A stretch of DNA of 26,242 nt from Lingula anatina (lineage: Eukaryota > Brachiopoda > Lingulata > Lingulida > Lingulidae): contig NW_019775917.1 of assembly GCF_001039355.2 (NCBI RefSeq), forward strand, positions 142,460 through 168,701, given 5' to 3'. The translations under genes and the position numbers were made by a program. Within the stretch, counting starts at the first letter, position 1; each line of letters begins with the position of its first letter. Positions 21,684 through 26,242 of this stretch are shown piece after piece. The notes under the pieces were generated by a model. The model was not told the DNA's origin. It saw only the letters and a list, made by a program, of their open reading frames with translations, and ran no database searches.

Positions 21684-21888
21684 ACAACTACCATATAAAC
21701 AGTATCAAAATATATCATTATTGTGACATTTATAAAGAACAAGAAAATCATTCAAGAAGTGTTCTGCTTTTGACAGGCATGTAACACATACATGTGTCTC
21801 AATTACATAGTGTTTAACAGTAAGAGAAAGATGTACTATTTAAAACAGTTTATCTTTCTGTCACCCTTAAGATATTTTTTCTTAGCTG

Positions 21889-24531
21889 TCAGCTAGCTTT
21901 CAGAATCTTAGGCTCTGGCTCTGCAATACTGTCCGAGTTTGTCCCTCCTTCTACATCTTCACTGCCTTCTTTTTCTGCAGCATCACCCTCCTTTTCCTTC
22001 CTTCTTCTTTGTTTGTTTCTTCTAGACTGTTTTTCCTTTTTTAAAGGCGTCTGTGCCAGTCTTTGTCGTTTTCTTTCCAAATAATCTTGCATATTGTCCT
22101 TTCTGTTTTTGTATGCTTTAAACAGTAACTGGAAGTTACTTTCCTGTCCAACAGATCCTGAAAACAAAATGTTTTTAAGAAAATTTTAATTGGCTCAGAG
22201 ACTGTCATGGACATATGAATAATATCTTTGGGTAAGTAAACAGCCAAGTCAAATTCAGAGGAATTCATATTTTATATCACAGAAGAATGCCATAACTTTT
22301 TGCACACTAAAATCTTAAGATCAACATGGCAGGGAAAGCAGCAAGACAGAGTGAGGTAGAAAATGACTTTGCAACACGCAAAAAAATTTAAAAGGATAAT
22401 TTTCAGAGTAGTACCCAAAGTAGAAGGAAGACAAAACAAAAGCATTTTATCTATTGATAAGGCAGGTAAAAATACAAAAGGAGGCAAAGACTGATAATAA
22501 ATACCTGATTACAATTTTACAAGGAAAAGTATAATTACCTTTGAAAAAGTCCCAGTTTTTATTCACAGTTTCTGCTAATTCCATTGTCTTTTTATCTGAG
22601 GTCTGCAATGTGAAACATGAAATTAAATTTAAAATTTTACAAAAAAAATATAAAAGTGAAATCAAAAATTAATGAAACTGAAAATACTATTTAAACTCAA
22701 GCTTGATGATTGCATTCTCTTAACTTTTTCTCCCTTGCCTTCTTTATGAAGATAATGTCAATTATATAGAGTTTAACAAGAAAATTCTTGTAAGTCAACT
22801 GCCATGTTTCCTCAGCTGATATTTCACAATCTAAATGCTTGTGCTGCTTGGTTTAATTGAATCCCCCACCTATAACACTGGGTCTGGAAAACCCACAGTT
22901 GGGATTTACATTTACACACTAGCATTCTCACAAAGCATCAATATGTAAGACTTCATATGCACACTTTCAATACTTATACTTAAAGGTATACTATACATAA
23001 CTGAAGATGCCCTCAAGTCATACTCTGATGACTTAATATCCTGCAAAGCTACTTATCTTTCCCAATTCAAACCTTAAAGAAAACAAATCCCTCACATTTA
23101 AGGACCTAAAATGTCAGGAAGACTGAAGTGGTCTAAATGAATCATGATCCTTTCAGAATGAGGTAATCTGATTGGAAATGGTGCAAAAACTGATCTAAGG
23201 GCAAGGACGGGTTGAGAAAAGATTTGTGAGTAGGAGAAAATTGCTGTAAGGGAAAAAAGGGATTGGCTTGAACAGTATAAGATACCTGCAAATTGGTCAT
23301 CAAGTGTTCTCCAACACTGCCTACACTGGTTAACATACCATACAGGACCCATATCATCAAGTTAGAAAGGCTTTACATCTCACTCAGAATAGAGGAAACA
23401 ACAATGCACACTGCAAGCTACAGAAATTGTCTTATTCTAATTAGAGTTAAATTACCTTTTCAACCTGAAAATCTTCTTGTTTGTAGGAGACAGAGTATGG
23501 AACTAGTGTATCTCCTTCCACTGGTTGTAAAACCCACAAGATATCACCTTGAAGCTGCATGTCCCATGGTGGTTGTGACAGCTGCATTGTGTTCACTTTC
23601 TCAACTACCACATTTCCAGCACTCCACACTACTTTGTAGAACAGGATTACAAGATAGCTGAAATAAACCAACAGAACTCAAAATAACATCTAAGAATATT
23701 TTCTAAAATAAACCACTGTTGTTTTTATTCTCATATAAGAATTAGAATAACCCAAACTTATTGTGTCAAATTTGCCTTTCATTTCATTTCATTTCATTTT
23801 TGTAATCTGATATCAACAGATAAGCGGTTTCATTTAAACACCAACATTTAAAAAAAGATGATAGCACTGAAGTTCCGTTTTCCTGGAATTAATTGAGGTT
23901 TCATCCAAGGCCACTTGAGAGGCTTACATTATACAGACACATTCTTCTGATAATTGGAGAGATATACACATGGCACTAAATCATATTCTATAACTGCGAA
24001 TCTCTCTCATTATTTTTTCCCATGAAACGACTGGAATTTGCATCATTAAAAACCACAATGATGCAAATGCTGTTGTTCAAGTCACCTACAGTGCTCTTTG
24101 GCAAAGCTTGAGAAAGATTAAGCAGGTATGTCAGTGATGATCTGAGATATGTAAAGGGATAACTCTTAAAAGATCATTGCTACAGAGGTGTGACATTGAG
24201 GGAGGCTATAAGAGGACAGAGAAATGAAAGACAGGTGGGGGTGACAATGCCCATGCTTTTTTAACCATACACATCATTTTCCATGATATAATTTCACATT
24301 GAGTTTTTCCATAAATACAAATACAAACATTATAATTTGTAATTTGATAATTAAGTAATTTCTCTTTAGTACCACAAAGGACCTGACTATCAGTGTATAG
24401 GTGACCTAAAATGTATTTAATATTAACATCATGAACTGATCAAATCACCTTCAATTTCAGACCATATGCCCAAAACAGATGTTCTGTATTTCCTGTCAAA
24501 ACGAAACCTAAATGCTCCTGCAGATCTTCTG
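21889..24531 (-). CDS. Unrecognised membrane-anchored protein with basic C-terminal tail (at least five exons)
   Basis: Minus-strand exons in transcript order: 24531-24449, 24405-24383 (23-nt microexon), 23657-23456, 22602-22539, 22157-21889, phases 0, 2, 0, 1 and TGA stop at 21889-21891. The phase-consistent product reads EDLQEHLGFVLTGNTEHLFW, AYGLKLK, then a membrane segment VTYTLIVSYLVILFYKVVW, a domain with QPPWDMQLQGDILWVLQPVE, KKTMELAETVNKNWDFFKG, a Lys/Arg-rich helix (RKDNMQDYLERKRQRLAQ) and an acidic end. I do not recognise the family. Exons 23657-23456, 22602-22539 and 22157-21889 are well supported. The microexon is accepted because it alone links phase 0 to phase 2 and completes a hydrophobic helix. 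The two upstream exons occur twice because of the duplication joined by N at 24730. Length is about 232 aa with the tentative first exon. Confidence 0.65.
23778..23799. repeat. (ATTTC)4 pentamer repeat
   Basis: Four tandem ATTTC units in an intron of the minus-strand gene. Confidence 0.8.
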
Positions 24532-24729
24532 CTATAGAATAGGAACCATAATAAACAGTCAATAGCATTGTTTAATGGCCTTGCCTATTGTCCACTTGAA
24601 AAGTTTACAGGTAAAATAAACTCAAGGTATTTTCTCATGATGGCTATTTAAATCAGGTGGCAATTAAGTCATGTTAATTCCACATGCCCCCTTGACCCCT
24701 GGTCACTTCAATGTCATTGTCCAAAGACG
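24076..24729. repeat. 654-bp direct repeat, copy 1
   Basis: By eye this is identical, base for base, to 24731-25384, with only the N at 24730 between them. It contains the 83-nt and 23-nt exons of the minus-strand gene. Confidence 0.95.
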
Positions 24730-24730
24730 N
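24730..24730. other. Single-base assembly gap (N)
   Basis: The only ambiguous base in the window, placed exactly at the join of the two 654-bp copies. Confidence 0.99.
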
Positions 24731-25384
24731 TTCAAGTCACCTACAGTGCTCTTTGGCAAAGCTTGAGAAAGATTAAGCAGGTATGTCAGTGATGATCTGA
24801 GATATGTAAAGGGATAACTCTTAAAAGATCATTGCTACAGAGGTGTGACATTGAGGGAGGCTATAAGAGGACAGAGAAATGAAAGACAGGTGGGGGTGAC
24901 AATGCCCATGCTTTTTTAACCATACACATCATTTTCCATGATATAATTTCACATTGAGTTTTTCCATAAATACAAATACAAACATTATAATTTGTAATTT
25001 GATAATTAAGTAATTTCTCTTTAGTACCACAAAGGACCTGACTATCAGTGTATAGGTGACCTAAAATGTATTTAATATTAACATCATGAACTGATCAAAT
25101 CACCTTCAATTTCAGACCATATGCCCAAAACAGATGTTCTGTATTTCCTGTCAAAACGAAACCTAAATGCTCCTGCAGATCTTCTGCTATAGAATAGGAA
25201 CCATAATAAACAGTCAATAGCATTGTTTAATGGCCTTGCCTATTGTCCACTTGAAAAGTTTACAGGTAAAATAAACTCAAGGTATTTTCTCATGATGGCT
25301 ATTTAAATCAGGTGGCAATTAAGTCATGTTAATTCCACATGCCCCCTTGACCCCTGGTCACTTCAATGTCATTGTCCAAAGACG
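24731..25384. repeat. 654-bp direct repeat, copy 2
   Basis: Exact second copy, offset 655. The matching extra exon copies would be at 25186-25104 and 25060-25038 on the minus strand. No divergence was seen in 654 bp, which argues for an unresolved contig overlap. Confidence 0.95.
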
Positions 25385-25413
25385 TCACCTAAGGTAATGG
25401 ATTACTCAGGTAC

Positions 25414-25471
25414 TCAGAGAGTGACCGCCTATTAATGACAGTCTACCAGCTCTGCCATAAGTGATAGCCAT
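25414..25471 (-). CDS. Tentative first coding exon of the minus-strand membrane protein gene
   Basis: An ATG at 25469-25471 opens MAITYGRAGRLSLIGGHSL and reaches a GT at phase 1, which fits the phase of the next exon in either copy of the duplication. The donor (GTACCT) is weak and the 58-nt exon has no independent support, so chance is possible. Confidence 0.3.
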
Positions 25472-26242
25472 TGTAATCTGTGTGATTCATCATACAACAC
25501 AATACAAACTACTTCCAAGCACACAACTAAGCATTTGAAAAACCTCCCTGGCTTTTATTCTGTACTTGTACACTACACATTGCGTTGGTACATTATACTA
25601 GGATAAAATGTGGATAACAGCTTTTTTTCCCTTTTTTTCGGATGCTTTTTTCTGCAAATGGTAATTTACACCTGGGAGGTAAGCTAAAAAGTGTCTGAAT
25701 ACTTGCTGTTCAAACATCATGCATTATATATACACAAAGTTGAAATGACAGCCTGACATTGAGATCAAATTACAAAATGATATATTTTATTCATCACAAC
25801 AAACAATTCGGTAAAGGGGGATGGGATGGCAAAAATGCTTGGATAATAAAATTGGCCAGGAAATACTTCCCCAGTTAATCACATTATATATAATCATCTG
25901 TTTGTTTGAAAATATTGACAAAAAAACAACCTGTAAAATACATGAATGGGTTGATCTCAATGACAATCGATTTAGAGATCTTCATATAATGTTTTTAGTC
26001 CCAAATAACATTTTAAAATAAGATTTGATTATTCATTTATGAATGTAACATTTTTAAACACAATATTATATTATGACTCAATTAATTTTTTTCTTTTTGG
26101 TGGGAGGAGGAAAAGGAGGAAGAGAGAGAAAACACAATGTCATAATGTCCAGAACAGAATATGTATACTGGGCTTATAATTGCACCATAATATTAATAAA
26201 ATCTTTAGAAAGATTTGCCAATGTCAACACTTGAGAACAGCC
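25472..26242. other. Intergenic or upstream region, no gene seen
   Basis: AT-rich DNA with a purine-rich GGAGGAGGAAAAGGAGG stretch near 26103. The plus ORF 25821-26021 shows no feature that supports it. The promoter of the minus-strand gene could lie here but no clear motif is seen. Confidence 0.5.

Noticed and set aside
23293-23661. Plus-strand 122-aa ORF
   Set aside because: Antisense shadow of the minus-strand exon 23456-23657.
1-26242. CRISPR arrays, integrated viruses, rRNA or bacterial operons
   Set aside because: No regularly spaced repeats, viral genes or prokaryotic signals seen; all gene structures are spliced and animal-like.

Overview
The window is animal nuclear DNA. Genes are split into short exons by GT-AG introns, polyadenylation signals are AATAAA, intergenic DNA is AT-rich, and there are many microsatellites and fold-back repeats. 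The families present (ENOSF1, a Ubl-Ubl-RBR ligase, a short Zasp/PDLIM-like PDZ protein) and the recurrent TACATGTA words suggest a lophotrochozoan, most likely a bivalve such as an oyster. The species call is inference. There are no prokaryotic features.

Layout. (1) 420-6062, plus strand: the last 12 coding exons (317 codons) of an ENOSF1 / L-fuconate dehydratase gene whose 5' end lies outside the window. Its 2-kb intron 2419-4437 holds a nested insertion: a decayed coiled-coil ORF on the minus strand, interrupted by a 284-bp fold-back element with a 5-bp target-site duplication. (2) 6063-9015: intergenic DNA with a CAGTGGCGG-type MITE, perfect hairpins, homopolymers, and a diverged direct repeat in which each copy carries a kappaB-type site. 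(3) 9016-12308, plus strand: a six-exon, 393-aa protein with two tandem ubiquitin-like domains, the second ending RLRGG, fused to an IBR/RING2 zinc-binding module. It is preceded by a TATA box, a consensus ISRE and the two kappaB sites. (4) 13451-16965, plus strand: an unrecognised 131-aa Trp-rich basic protein in three exons. A 64-aa single-pass membrane protein ORF lies antisense in its first intron (14662-14856). (5) 18308-21149, plus strand: a 174-aa PDZ protein with a Gln/Tyr/Pro-rich tail and no LIM domain. (6) 21889 to about 25471, minus strand: an unrecognised gene with one predicted membrane segment and a highly basic tail. It overlaps a 654-bp perfect tandem duplication joined by a single N, very probably an assembly artefact, which duplicates two of its exons.

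The most interesting unit is region 3. Its promoter looks innate-immune and its protein resembles an ISG15-like tandem Ubl welded to an RBR-type E3. Its 57-nt exon 2 sits inside nested complementary low-complexity tracts: (AC)n, C15, exon, G11, (GT)n. Skipping that exon would keep frame but delete the helix of the first Ubl. No operon-like relation links the genes, and any shared muscle role for the PDZ gene and its 131-aa neighbour is speculation.
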